From positions 1 through 48,222 of the forward strand of contig NZ_CAKTTZ010000014.1 in assembly GCF_934617235.1 (NCBI RefSeq): 48,222 bases of DNA, given 5' to 3'. Of the stretch, positions 28,538 to 37,333 are shown in pieces. The position numbers and the translations under genes are program-made. The stretch is from an uncultured Ellagibacter sp. Lineage in GTDB: Bacteria > Actinomycetota > Coriobacteriia > Coriobacteriales > Eggerthellaceae. The stretch's first letter is position 1. Every line of letters begins with the position of its first letter. Under the pieces are notes generated by a model, which was not told the origin of the DNA, searched no databases, and was given only the letters and a program-made list of their open reading frames with translations.

Positions 28538-29504
28538 GCTCGCAAGCGCCGAAATGGCCGAAAAGAAACTCGCAACCCGCGCCGCCTTCGGCGCGACGCT
28601 CGCCGAACTCGCGGAGGAGGGCGTGCCGGTCGTCGCCGTCGATGCCGACCTCACCGGCTCCACCACCACCAAGAAGTTCGCGACCGCTGCGCCCGAGAAT
28701 GCCGACAAGCTTTTCAACTGCGGTATCGCTGAGCAGAACATGATCGACGTGGCCGCTGGCCTTGCCCTTACGGGGCATGTCGCCTACACAGGGTCCTTCG
28801 CCGTGTTCGGCACCGGTCGCGCCTACGACCAGATCCGCAACACCGTGTGCTACAGCAACCTCGACGTGAAGATCTGCCCGACGCACGCTGGCGTGTCGGT
28901 CGGTCCCGACGGCGGGTCGCACCAGATGCTCGAAGACGTCTCGCTCATGCGCGGGCTACCCAACATGCGCGTGCTCGTTCCCGCCGACTATGCTGCCGCG
29001 CGCGCTGCCATCAAGCTCGCTGCGAAGACGCCGGGCCCGGTGTATGTGCGCATGGGCCGCGCCGCTGTGCCGTGCGTCTACGATGCCGACGTCGAGCTCG
29101 AGCTTGGCCGCGCCTACGTGTTGCGCGAGGGTTCTGATGCAACCATCGTGGCGTGCGGTGTGGAAATCCGCGAGGCGCTCGCGGCGGCTGACGCGCTCGC
29201 CGAGGAGGGCATTTCCGCCGAGGTCGTCGACGCATTCTCGGTGAAGCCGCTCGATGAGGACACCATCACGGTGAGCGTTTCGAAGACGGGCTGCTGCGTG
29301 GTCGCCGAGGAGCACAGCGTGCATGGCGGTCTCGGCTCTGCTGTGGCGGAATGCCTCGCGCGCAAGAACCCCGCTCCCTGCGAGTTCGTGGGCGTGCAAG
29401 ATCGCTTTGGCAAGTCCGGCGAGTTCGAGGAGCTGCTCGGCTATTTCAATCTCGACGCCGCAGCAATCGTCGAAGCTGTGAAGCGCGCCATGGGCCGCAA
29501 GTAG
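28530..29504 (+). CDS. transketolase, C-terminal (pyrimidine-binding) subunit
   Basis: 324 residues from the GTG at 28530, chosen because AGGAGG lies six bases upstream (28518-28523). The open frame itself extends further. The pyrimidine-binding domain includes TRAAFGATLAELAEEGVPVV, the catalytic Glu in FNCGIAEQNMIDVAAGLA, and the MLEDVSLMRGLPNMRVLVPAD segment. The C-terminal domain includes VVDAFSVKPLD and VAEEHSVHGGLGSAVAE. It completes the enzyme begun by the preceding gene. The overlap implies coupled translation in equal amounts. Confidence 0.95.
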   Translation: MVKLASAEMAEKKLATRAAFGATLAELAEEGVPVVAVDADLTGSTTTKKFATAAPENADKLFNCGIAEQNMIDVAAGLALTGHVAYTGSFAVFGTGRAYDQIRNTVCYSNLDVKICPTHAGVSVGPDGGSHQMLEDVSLMRGLPNMRVLVPADYAAARAAIKLAAKTPGPVYVRMGRAAVPCVYDADVELELGRAYVLREGSDATIVACGVEIREALAAADALAEEGISAEVVDAFSVKPLDEDTITVSVSKTGCCVVAEEHSVHGGLGSAVAECLARKNPAPCEFVGVQDRFGKSGEFEELLGYFNLDAAAIVEAVKRAMGRK

Positions 29505-29536
29505 TTTCGCGTTCGCCTCCTGTTCCGAAAATGATG

Positions 29537-29575
29537 AGCGGCTCGTTTCCCGAAAGGGGAGCGAGCCGCTTTTTC
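29537..29575 (+). terminator. terminator, possibly bidirectional, between transketolase and regulator
   Basis: AGCGGCTCG (29537-29545) pairs with CGAGCCGCT (29562-29570), with an inner TTTCCC/GGGGA stem, and ends in TTTTT. The regulator on the minus strand ends 31 bp further on, so it may serve both genes. Confidence 0.85.
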
Positions 29576-29605
29576 ATGTAACAAACGAGTATTATCGCAT
29601 AGCTG

Positions 29606-30208
29606 TTAAAGATACACGTCGAGCGGTGTTTCGAGCGCTTTGTACAGCTCCCGCGGGACGAGCGTTTCTTGATACGCGCAGAATTGACGCAAGGGCATAT
29701 CGATTTTGCCCTGGTTCCATTTCGTGAACGTGGAAAACTCGAGGTCGGAAAGTGACTCGATTTGAAAGTCGATGAGGGGCGTTATCTCGCCCCCTTTCTG
29801 CTTAACGTTGGAGCGAAGCTGATTGATTCGGTGTCTCATGATGATGTTATAAGGGCTGTCGGCTCCCTGGCGCAAAGCGACGCTGTTATAGAGACTCCGA
29901 TGATTGAAGAACTCCTGGCTGGTTAAGAAATAGCTCTCTCGCCAATTCAACGAGATGCCCACTCTGTCGAGGCCCATCTCGTGTGCGAGGAGCGAATGCC
30001 AATTGGGCACGTCGTTCAAGCTGTCGAAGTAAGTGTAGAACTGCGTACGGCTGATGCCCGCCGCCTCGCAAAGCATCGAAATCTTCACTTTTTGAAAAGG
30101 CATGTCGGGCCCGACAATTGCGTCGAGGGCATCGAATATGCGCTTTTTCTTTTCGAAGTGGGTGTAGATTGTCCCCTTTTCGTCGAGCAGTTGCTCTCTG
30201 ATACCCAT
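29606..30208 (-). CDS. TetR-like transcriptional regulator
   Basis: 200 residues. A helix-turn-helix near residues 40-62 (KVKISMLCEAAGISRTQFYTYF) is of TetR type. The remaining ~135 residues form a helical ligand-binding region with no clear family match. The ATG follows GGGGGAGG. It is divergent from the molybdopterin oxidoreductase operon, 317 bp away, so it is the best candidate regulator of that locus. Repressor or activator action cannot be told from sequence. Confidence 0.75.
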   Translation of the reverse strand: MGIREQLLDEKGTIYTHFEKKKRIFDALDAIVGPDMPFQKVKISMLCEAAGISRTQFYTYFDSLNDVPNWHSLLAHEMGLDRVGISLNWRESYFLTSQEFFNHRSLYNSVALRQGADSPYNIIMRHRINQLRSNVKQKGGEITPLIDFQIESLSDLEFSTFTKWNQGKIDMPLRQFCAYQETLVPRELYKALETPLDVYL

Positions 30209-30525
30209 AAGCCGAACCTCCCCCTTGCTCGGACCTGCGGTAGCTCTCTTGTAAAAAACTTCAGTTTCAGGATATCTGTTCGACGAAAATGTTCAAGGTG
30301 CGAGGTGCTCAGGCTCGCCTCGACTGCATTGCTTGACATCTCTCGCAGTTTGTTCAGATTTACGGGCAAGACAGCTCTGACTGCATGGCTAACTGAGACA
30401 CTTCTTTGCATTGTTCGGCTTCTTACGTCAAAGCTGAAAACCGCTCACTCCCATAGTTCGCCCCTCGCTTCTAATCTGAAGCCACTGGACGTCCAAGGAA
30501 AAAAAGAAGAGTGGGAGGAGAGAAA
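30209..30525. promoter_or_regulatory. divergent promoter region of the aromatic-metabolism locus
   Basis: No gene is present. TTGACA at 30333-30338 is followed after 17 bp by AGATTT (30356-30361), giving a + strand promoter candidate with a ~155-base leader. CGAGG/CCTCG (30300-30322 region) form a small dyad just upstream. The ribosome-binding site GGGAGGAG directs the ATG at 30526. No single strong TetR palindrome stands out. Confidence 0.4.
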
Positions 30526-32766
30526 ATGGCGAAAATGGATTTTACGCTCGTTCCTCATGAGAAGCCCTATCAGTACGAAGAGGGCGACCTGAAAGTGACG
30601 CGCATGAGCGCATGGTCGGGTCCTGGATGCCATGGAGTGTGCGGCGTTTTGTGCTACACCGATGAGAATGGCAAGCTTGTAAAGGTGGAAGGCGATTCGG
30701 AGAATCCGTTCAACCAGGGGCGCCTTTGCATGAGATGCCTCGACTTGCCCGAGGTGACCAATCACAAGGATCGTTTGCTCTATCCGATGAAGCGAGACCG
30801 CAAGGATCGTGGACTTGACAAGTGGGAGCGCATCACGTGGGACGAGGCGTTCGACCTCGTAGAGAAAAACCTGAAGGAGATTGCCGAGAAATACGGCCCC
30901 GAGTCGATCGTGTTCTGCCAGGGGACGGGGCGCGATATCGCGGCATGGATTACGCGTCTTGCCTGGTCTTATGGGTCGCCCAATTACGGCGGCTTCTTCT
31001 CGGGGCAGGCATGCTGCGTGCCGAGAATCGCGGCAATGGTTGCGACCACGGGCTCCTATTGGGTAACCGACTACTCCCAGCAGTTCCCCGACCGCTACGA
31101 TAACCCCAACTATCACGTTCCCGAGACGCTGTTCATCTGGGGATGCTATCCGCTCAATTCCAACCCTGATTGCTACTACGGCCACTGGGTGACCGATGTT
31201 ATGAAGCGCGGCACCAAGATCGTCATGATCGACCCGAAGGTGACCTGGCTTTCCGCGCGTTCCGAGATCCATCTGCCCGTGCGTCCCGGCACCGATGCAG
31301 CGCTTGCGCTCGGCATGCTCAACGTTATCATCAGCGAGGGTCTCTACGATTATGACTTCGTTGACAAGTGGTGCTACGGCTTCGACGAGCTCGCGCAACG
31401 TGCGGCGGAATATCCTGTCGACAAGGTTTCCGAGATTACCTGGGTTCCGTCTGAGAAGATCATCGCTGCGGCTCGCCTGCTCGCGAAGAGCAAGCCCGCG
31501 GCACTTCACTGGGGCGTGGCGTTCGACCAGACGAGGGAGGCCATCCCTGCGGCCGTCGCTGCCATGAACTTGTTCGAGATCACGGGCAACATCGATGTTC
31601 CGGGCGGCATGATGGCGCCTGTCTCCATCCTTGACTACGCTTCTGGCTGGGGTCAAGAGCTTATCAGCCCCGAGCAGAAGGCCAAGCGAATCGGTCTCGA
31701 TAAGTACAAGCTGCTCCAGTTCGGTTTCCAGACGAACTCCGCCGAGGAAACGATTGCTGCGCTCAAGACCGACAAGCCTTATAAGATCCATGGCTGCTGG
31801 ATTCAGACGAACAACCTGCTTGCCTGCATGGCTGCCGATCCGCGTCTTCTGCAGAAGCTCATCGGTCAGCTCGACTTCGTTGTCGATGTCGATTTGTTCA
31901 AGACGCCGACCAACATGGCGCTTGCAGACGTGCTGCTCCCGGCTGCAACTTACCCGGAGCGCGACGGCATCTGCATCGGTGCAGGCACGCAGCGCGCTGA
32001 GTCCATCGTGAAGGTGACGCAGATCGGCGAGTGCAAGTCCGACATGGAAATCAACCTGGAAATCGGCAAACGCTTGAACCCTGAAGCGTGGCCGTGGGAC
32101 AACGTTGACGACATGTTCACCCATATTCTTGAGAAGGAACTTGGCATCTCGTTTGACTGGCTCAAGGAGAACACGCCCGCCTATCCCGAGTTCGAGTACA
32201 AGAAGTACGAGAAGGGCAAGATGAGGCCCGACGGCGGCGTCGGCTTCGGCACGGCGACGGGGCGCATCGAACTGTATTCGACGTTCCTGGAGGCGGCAGG
32301 ACTCGATCCGCTGCCCTACTTTGAAGAACCCAATCCCGGCCCTGGGTCCACTCCGGCGCTTATGGCGACCTACCCGCTCATTCTCACCACGGGCGCGCGC
32401 AACATCAACTCGTTCCATTCCGAGCATCGCCAGATCGAGCGCCTGCGCAAGTACCACCCCGATCCGACGGTTTCGATGAATCCGGAAACGGGCGAGAAGT
32501 ATGGCGTCGAGGAAGGCGACTGGGTCTGGATCGAAAACGACAAGGGCCGCGCGAAGAGTCGCGTGAAGTTCACTCCTTGTCTGGACCCCCGCATTATCTC
32601 GGCTGATCACGCCTGGTGGTTCCCCGAGGCCGATCCCGAGAATCTCTATGACGCGCTCGAGGTGAACATTAACAACCTCGTTCCCTACGAATGCGGCAAG
32701 AGCGGCTTCGGCAGCAACTACAAGACGACCCTGTGCAGAATCTACAAGTGCGAAAGCGGGCGATAG
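30526..32766 (+). CDS. cytoplasmic molybdopterin oxidoreductase (DMSO-reductase family, dehydroxylase-like)
   Basis: 746 residues. An N-terminal [4Fe-4S] motif has Cys35-x3-Cys39-x3-Cys43 and Cys68 (GRLCMRC, where most relatives have LCxKG). WSYGSPNYGGFFSGQACCVPR carries Cys163-Cys164, one of which sits where this family places the molybdenum ligand. IDPKVTWLSARSEIHLPVRP and LPAATYPERDG are cofactor-pocket segments. C-terminal TTGARNINSFHSEHRQIERLR and GDWVWIENDKGRAKSR form the molybdopterin-binding domain. There is no Tat signal, so it is cytoplasmic. Together with a small Fe-S protein and MFS transporter it resembles the Gordonibacter-type catechol dehydroxylase arrangement. The substrate is not determinable from sequence. 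Confidence 0.85.
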   Translation: MAKMDFTLVPHEKPYQYEEGDLKVTRMSAWSGPGCHGVCGVLCYTDENGKLVKVEGDSENPFNQGRLCMRCLDLPEVTNHKDRLLYPMKRDRKDRGLDKWERITWDEAFDLVEKNLKEIAEKYGPESIVFCQGTGRDIAAWITRLAWSYGSPNYGGFFSGQACCVPRIAAMVATTGSYWVTDYSQQFPDRYDNPNYHVPETLFIWGCYPLNSNPDCYYGHWVTDVMKRGTKIVMIDPKVTWLSARSEIHLPVRPGTDAALALGMLNVIISEGLYDYDFVDKWCYGFDELAQRAAEYPVDKVSEITWVPSEKIIAAARLLAKSKPAALHWGVAFDQTREAIPAAVAAMNLFEITGNIDVPGGMMAPVSILDYASGWGQELISPEQKAKRIGLDKYKLLQFGFQTNSAEETIAALKTDKPYKIHGCWIQTNNLLACMAADPRLLQKLIGQLDFVVDVDLFKTPTNMALADVLLPAATYPERDGICIGAGTQRAESIVKVTQIGECKSDMEINLEIGKRLNPEAWPWDNVDDMFTHILEKELGISFDWLKENTPAYPEFEYKKYEKGKMRPDGGVGFGTATGRIELYSTFLEAAGLDPLPYFEEPNPGPGSTPALMATYPLILTTGARNINSFHSEHRQIERLRKYHPDPTVSMNPETGEKYGVEEGDWVWIENDKGRAKSRVKFTPCLDPRIISADHAWWFPEADPENLYDALEVNINNLVPYECGKSGFGSNYKTTLCRIYKCESGR

Positions 32767-32768
32767 CC

Positions 32769-33101
32769 ATGGCTGAAAACGGAATCTTGATTGACTACGA
32801 CTGGTGCACCGGATGCCGCACCTGCGACATGGCCTGCCAGATGGAGCACGGCTTTCCCGTGGGAAAGACGGGCGTGAAGGTTCTCGAAGTGGGGCCGTGG
32901 CAGATCGAGGGCGACAAGTGGCAGTACGACTACCTGCCCGCGATCACCGATATGTGCGACTCCTGTGCTGAGCGTACGGCTGCCGGCAAGCAGCCTACCT
33001 GCGTCAAGCATTGCCAATCCCAATGCCTGACTTTCGGCCCGCTCGACGAGCTGTATGCCAAGCTCAAAGACCACCGCAAGCAGGTCGTGTACGCACTGTA
33101 G
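32769..33101 (+). CDS. small 4Fe-4S electron-transfer subunit
   Basis: 110 residues, starting 2 bp after the oxidoreductase stop. Two Cys groups are visible: WCTGCRTCDMAC near the N-terminus and MCDSC...TCVKHCQSQC in the second half, enough for two [4Fe-4S] clusters. This is shorter than the four-cluster DmsB/NrfC type. It very likely passes electrons to the preceding oxidoreductase. Confidence 0.85.
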   Translation: MAENGILIDYDWCTGCRTCDMACQMEHGFPVGKTGVKVLEVGPWQIEGDKWQYDYLPAITDMCDSCAERTAAGKQPTCVKHCQSQCLTFGPLDELYAKLKDHRKQVVYAL

Positions 33102-33115
33102 GAAGGGTGCAACGG

Positions 33116-33325
33116 GTGACAGAGGAGGCGCGTAAGCGCGTGCTTCACGAGAGGGGTTCGCATGGGAGCGAGCCCCTCGGGGTTTCGCCTATCGGAGGGG
33201 ATACCGCCGATGCCGTAACGAAGGCGACGTCTGTGATCGATTTTATGAAGGAGGCGACGGGGGTCGATCTCGTGGCCGAGGTTGGCGCGAGGGGTAAGCT
33301 GCGGCCTCCTGGAACCCCGTCTTGA
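33116..33325 (+). CDS. small unrecognised protein (69 aa)
   Basis: A GTG at 33116 with GGAAGGG eight bases upstream opens a 69-residue frame. The first half is Arg/Glu/Gly-rich. The second half contains ATSVIDFMKEATGVDL, which predicts as an amphipathic helix and faintly recalls C-termini of flotillin-like proteins (a weak impression only). It fills the gap between the Fe-S subunit and the MFS gene in the same operon. I do not know its function. Confidence 0.5.
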   Translation: MTEEARKRVLHERGSHGSEPLGVSPIGGDTADAVTKATSVIDFMKEATGVDLVAEVGARGKLRPPGTPS

Positions 33326-33360
33326 TCGGTATACGAAAGTAGGATGTAAGGGGGATTTCA

Positions 33361-34548
33361 ATGAGCACGACGAGAAGATGGATCTCGTTTTTAATGGTTT
33401 TCCTGGTGGGGCTTGCGGGCTTCATCAACATGTTCAAGTGTGCGCCGCTTATGCCCGCACTTCTTGGAAGCGACTTGGGATTCACGCCCGACACAATCGG
33501 GTGGATGATGTCGATGTTCGGCATCATCGGCGCCATTCTGGCGTTTCCAGCCGGCATATTCATTAACAAATTCGGGCTCAAGGTAACGCTTGTCACCTCC
33601 ATTGCGTGCAGCGCCGCTGGCTCCATTCTCGGCGCGATGTCGCCGAGCGCGATCATGCTGCTTGCCACGCGTGTTCTCGAAGGTGCTGGCGTCGGGTTCG
33701 CTGGCGTTGCCGGCAGCGTCGCAGTGACGAGGCTGCTTCCTGCGAAGCGCCAGGGTTTCGGGCAGGCGCTCAATATCGACACGTTCCCGCTTGGCACGCT
33801 TCTGGCGATGAACGTGGCTCCGATGCTTCTCGCCGCAGGCGGCGGATCGTGGCAGACCCCATGGTGGACGTTCGGCATCTTTGCGGCGGTTTGCCTTGTC
33901 CTTGTTGTGCTTTTCTTCAAGCTTCCTGAAGATGAGCCCGCTTCCGAGGAGGCAAAGCGGGCTCATGGTGACGCCGCTGCGGCGCCTATGGGCAAACCGA
34001 AATGGGTGCCTATCGTGCTGTTCGCTGTGACATTCGCGCTGTACGCGACGGTGCAGGGTGGCGCGGTGAGCACGTTCTATCCCACCTACCTGCAGCAGGT
34101 CATGGGGCTTGACGTTCAGGCTTCGGGCTCGATCACCTCTATTTCCAGCCTTATCGTGCTGTTCGTGTCTCCGTTCGCGGGCGCCTTCGCCGACAAGGTC
34201 GGGCATCGCAAGCTGTTTGTGGGAATTGGCTGTCTTGTCATGGCAATCGGTATGCCTGTCGCGTTTGCGGGGAACATGGTTCTCGTATGGGTGTTCTCGG
34301 TTGCTCTTGGCCTGGTGATGTGCGTAGTTCCGCCTAACGTTTACGCGATGGTTCCGCCGCTTGCCGGTAACCCGAAGAGCATCGTTTTCGCCATGGCGCT
34401 TCTCGGCGTTGCCCAAAACGTCGGTACGGCTCTGGGATCTGCTCTGATGGGGCCGCTGTCTGCCACAAGCTGGAGCCTTGCGGCAACGGTGCTTGCTGTG
34501 CTTGCAGCCGTCGCCGGTGTTGCGAGCCTTGTGGCCCGCACGAAGTAA
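33361..34548 (+). CDS. MFS transporter
   Basis: 395 residues with about 12 hydrophobic helices. GIFINKFGLKVTL is the family loop 2-3 motif, with its equivalent in the second half at AGAFADKVGHRKLFVGIG. The middle loop is charged (PEDEPASEEAKRAHGD). The ATG follows AAGGGGGATTTCA. It lies between two molybdenum-enzyme modules, so uptake of the aromatic substrate or efflux of its product is the simplest role. The specific ligand is unknown. Confidence 0.88.
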   Translation: MSTTRRWISFLMVFLVGLAGFINMFKCAPLMPALLGSDLGFTPDTIGWMMSMFGIIGAILAFPAGIFINKFGLKVTLVTSIACSAAGSILGAMSPSAIMLLATRVLEGAGVGFAGVAGSVAVTRLLPAKRQGFGQALNIDTFPLGTLLAMNVAPMLLAAGGGSWQTPWWTFGIFAAVCLVLVVLFFKLPEDEPASEEAKRAHGDAAAAPMGKPKWVPIVLFAVTFALYATVQGGAVSTFYPTYLQQVMGLDVQASGSITSISSLIVLFVSPFAGAFADKVGHRKLFVGIGCLVMAIGMPVAFAGNMVLVWVFSVALGLVMCVVPPNVYAMVPPLAGNPKSIVFAMALLGVAQNVGTALGSALMGPLSATSWSLAATVLAVLAAVAGVASLVARTK

Positions 34549-34560
34549 TCGCCCTCCATC

Positions 34561-34593
34561 CGCCCCATCCCTCGATTCCCGGGAGATGGGGCG
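34561..34593 (+). terminator. hairpin after MFS gene, weak terminator
   Basis: CGCCCCATC (34561-34569) pairs with GATGGGGCG (34585-34593). The following GTTCGCT is not a T-run, so it may only attenuate or stabilise the mRNA. Confidence 0.45.
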
Positions 34594-34661
34594 GTTCGCT
34601 ATCTCGAGGAAGGCCTTGAGATGGTTTCGGTGAACAAAAGACGAGGCAAGGAGTTGGAAGA

Positions 34662-37332
34662 ATGGCAAGAACGAAAGACAAGACCGTTTACAAGTCAATG
34701 GGCTTCAACAGCTTTGGCTTGGGAAGCAACGGTGCCGCGGTTGACGTGAAAGACGGCAGGATTGCGCGAATCCGCCCGATGCACCTTGACGAGAAGTACT
34801 CAGTTGACGAAATCAAGCCATGGACCATCGAGTCTCACGGCAAGAAACTCGAAAGCGGGCTCGAAACGACGATCGCGCCGTTTGCGATGGCATACAAGAA
34901 GCGTGTCTATTCCAAGAACCGCGTTCCGTTCCCGATGAAGCGCGTCGATTGGGATCCGTCGGGCGAGCGTCATCCGGAAACGCGTGGCATTTCCGGCTAC
35001 GAGCGTATCAGCTGGGACGAGGCGTGCCAGATTATCGCCGATGAGATAAAGCGCTTCATCGACGTTTACGGCATGTCGTCGATTTACCTTCAGGCCGACG
35101 GCCACGGCGAGGCGAAGACGATCGGCGGCACGCACGGCGCCAACAGCCGTCTGCTCGATTTCATGGGTGGCGGCTACACCCTTCAAGCGCGCCAGCCTGA
35201 CAGCTGGGAAGGCTGGTACTGGGGCGCCAAGCACATGTGGGGAATGGACCCGGTCGGTCAGCAGGCATTTCAAAATGGCCTGGTGAAAGACATCGCCGAC
35301 AATTCGCAGGCAGCCCTGTTCGTCGGATGCGACCCCGAAACGACGCCGTGGGGCTGGGGCGGCATGATGGCCTCGAAGATCAGCTACTTCTGGACCGAAT
35401 GCGGCGTGAAGCAGATCTACATCTGCCCCGACGTGAACTACGGTGCAGCGATCCACGCCGACAAGTGGATTCCCGTGCTTCCCAACACCGACGCTGCGCT
35501 TTGGCTGGGTGTCGCTTACACGTGGCTGAAGGAAGGAACGTACGACAAAGAGTACCTCGCGACTCATGCGGAGGGATTCGATTGGTTCGAGCGCTATGTC
35601 TTGGGCGGGGAAGACGGCGTTGTCAAGACTCCGAAGTGGGCTGAGAGCAAGTGCGGTGTCCCGTCACGCCAAATCAAGGCACTTGCGCGCTATTGGGCGA
35701 AAAACAACGTGTCCACGGTACACGGCAACGGCGGCGGCTACATCCGCTCGGCGTTCGCGACTGAGCCTGCTCGCCTCGAAATCGCCCTTTTGGCTATGCA
35801 GGGTTTGGGCGCGCCAGGCCGCAACATGTTCAAGATGCTCGAATGGGGCATGTTCGGCATGCCGCAGCTCAACCCCTTGCCGCAACCGGCGTGGGGCGGC
35901 ACCGTGCAGGCTGCCTACACCGGCCACATGGCGGGTTCTGCTCTTGTCAACTTCATTCCTCAGACGCTCCTCCCGAAGGCGATCATGATGCCCGAGGGCG
36001 AGAAGCTGTCCTGGTCGGGCCATGTGGTGTGCACGTATCCGCGCACCGACCAATATCAGAACTACGAGTATCCCAACGACGGCGCAAGCCGCATTCACAT
36101 GATTTGGAGCGACACCCCCCTGTTGGTCGACGTGCTGGAACGGCGGCAACCTTTTGCAGGACGCCCTGCGGACCGACGAGATCGAGTTCGTGCTCGTACA
36201 GCATCCGTGGCTTGAGAACGATACGTACTTCGCGGACATCATCCTTCCCACGACCACGAAGTTCGAGGAAAAAGACATCATGACCACGAGCATGTGCGGC
36301 GAGAACAATCTCGTTTTGGACGAGGCTTTGGCGGTCGAGCCCATCGGCGAAGCGAAATCGGATGCCGAAGCCGTGCTCTGCATTGCTGACAAGATGGGAC
36401 TTCGCGACCAGCTGATGGAGAACTGGTGCTACCCGCCGTACCGCATCTTCGCTGGTGACGGTCGCAAGGTCGAATGCAGCACGGAGCACGTTTACGGCGA
36501 GCCTTCCTTCGACACGCTGATGAAGATTGGCTTCTACCAAGGCGGCTTGGCCGAGCACATGGAATGGGACGAGCTCAAGGAGAAGGGATATCTGCCCATT
36601 CCCTTCGCGCCGGTCAACGAGGGAGAGCCGGTCGGCATGCAGCTTTTCTACGAAGATCCGGACACCTATGCGCTCGATACGCCGACGGGCAAGATCGAGT
36701 TCTACTCCACCGCTATCGCCGAGGTATGGGGCGACGACGGCGAGCGTCCGCCCGTTCCCCACTGGATCGAGGAGAGCCCCGAGCACCACGAGCGCCTGAC
36801 GAACGAGCGCGGCAAGGACTTTCCGTTCCTTATGGTGTCGAACCATCCGCGTTGGCGCGTGCACGCCCAGCACGACGATATCCCCTGGACGCGCGAGATC
36901 GAGACGTGCAAGGTGAAGGGTCCCGATGGTTACTTGTACGAACCTGTTTGGATCAACCCGATCGATGCGCGAGAGCGTGGCATCGAAAACGGCGACATCG
37001 TGCGCATCTACAACGAGCGCGGTTCGGTCCTCGGTGGAGCTTACGTCACCGAACGCATCCGCACTCATACGGTTAGCCAAGATCATGGTGCGCGTGTCGA
37101 CTGCATCGTTGGAGGCACAGGCGGCCTCGACCGTGGCGGCGCGAACAACCTCATCTGCCCGAACGCGACCACAAGCAAGAACGCTCCGGGCGAGGTGACG
37201 AATGGCTTCCTCGTGAACATCGAGAAGGTCGATGTGCTCGAGTTGGCGAAGAAGCACCCCGATCAGTTCAACCGCGAATACGATCCGTCGTGCGGGATGA
37301 TTGCATCTGCGCGAATCGCTAAGGAGGCTTAA
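34662..37332 (+). pseudogene. pyrogallol-phloroglucinol transhydroxylase-like large subunit, frameshifted
   Basis: The two parts, 34662-36215 and the frame ending at 37332, together give about 889 residues, close to the 875 of the Pelobacter enzyme. There is no N-terminal Fe-S motif, as in that alpha subunit. RQPDSWEGWYWG (Asp180-Ser181-Trp182) matches the Asp-Ser-Trp that holds the molybdenum-ligand serine of transhydroxylase. Reading frame 0 is lost at a run of six C (36115-36120). With five C the text would continue SDTPCWSTCWNGGNLLQDA, joining smoothly to QHPWLENDTYFADIILP and the rest. As given it stops at 36213-36215. The rest of the gene is undegraded, so this may be a sequencing error, a recent mutation or slipped-strand variation. 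The 3' part could be read only by reinitiation. Confidence 0.85.
36115..36120 (+). other. C6 homopolymer at the frameshift site
   Basis: Six consecutive C bases, at codons 485-487 of the transhydroxylase large subunit. Loss of one C restores the full reading frame. Confidence 0.9.
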
Positions 37333-37333
37333 G

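Noticed and set aside
30445..32610. 721-codon minus-strand open frame opposite the molybdenum oxidoreductase
   Set aside because: Antisense shadow. The + strand frame has Fe-S and cofactor motifs and a good ribosome-binding site.
36154..37332. A separate second molybdopterin-enzyme gene starting at 36154
   Set aside because: It begins in the middle of a conserved domain without a ribosome-binding site. It is the continuation of the gene at 34662 after a one-base shift.
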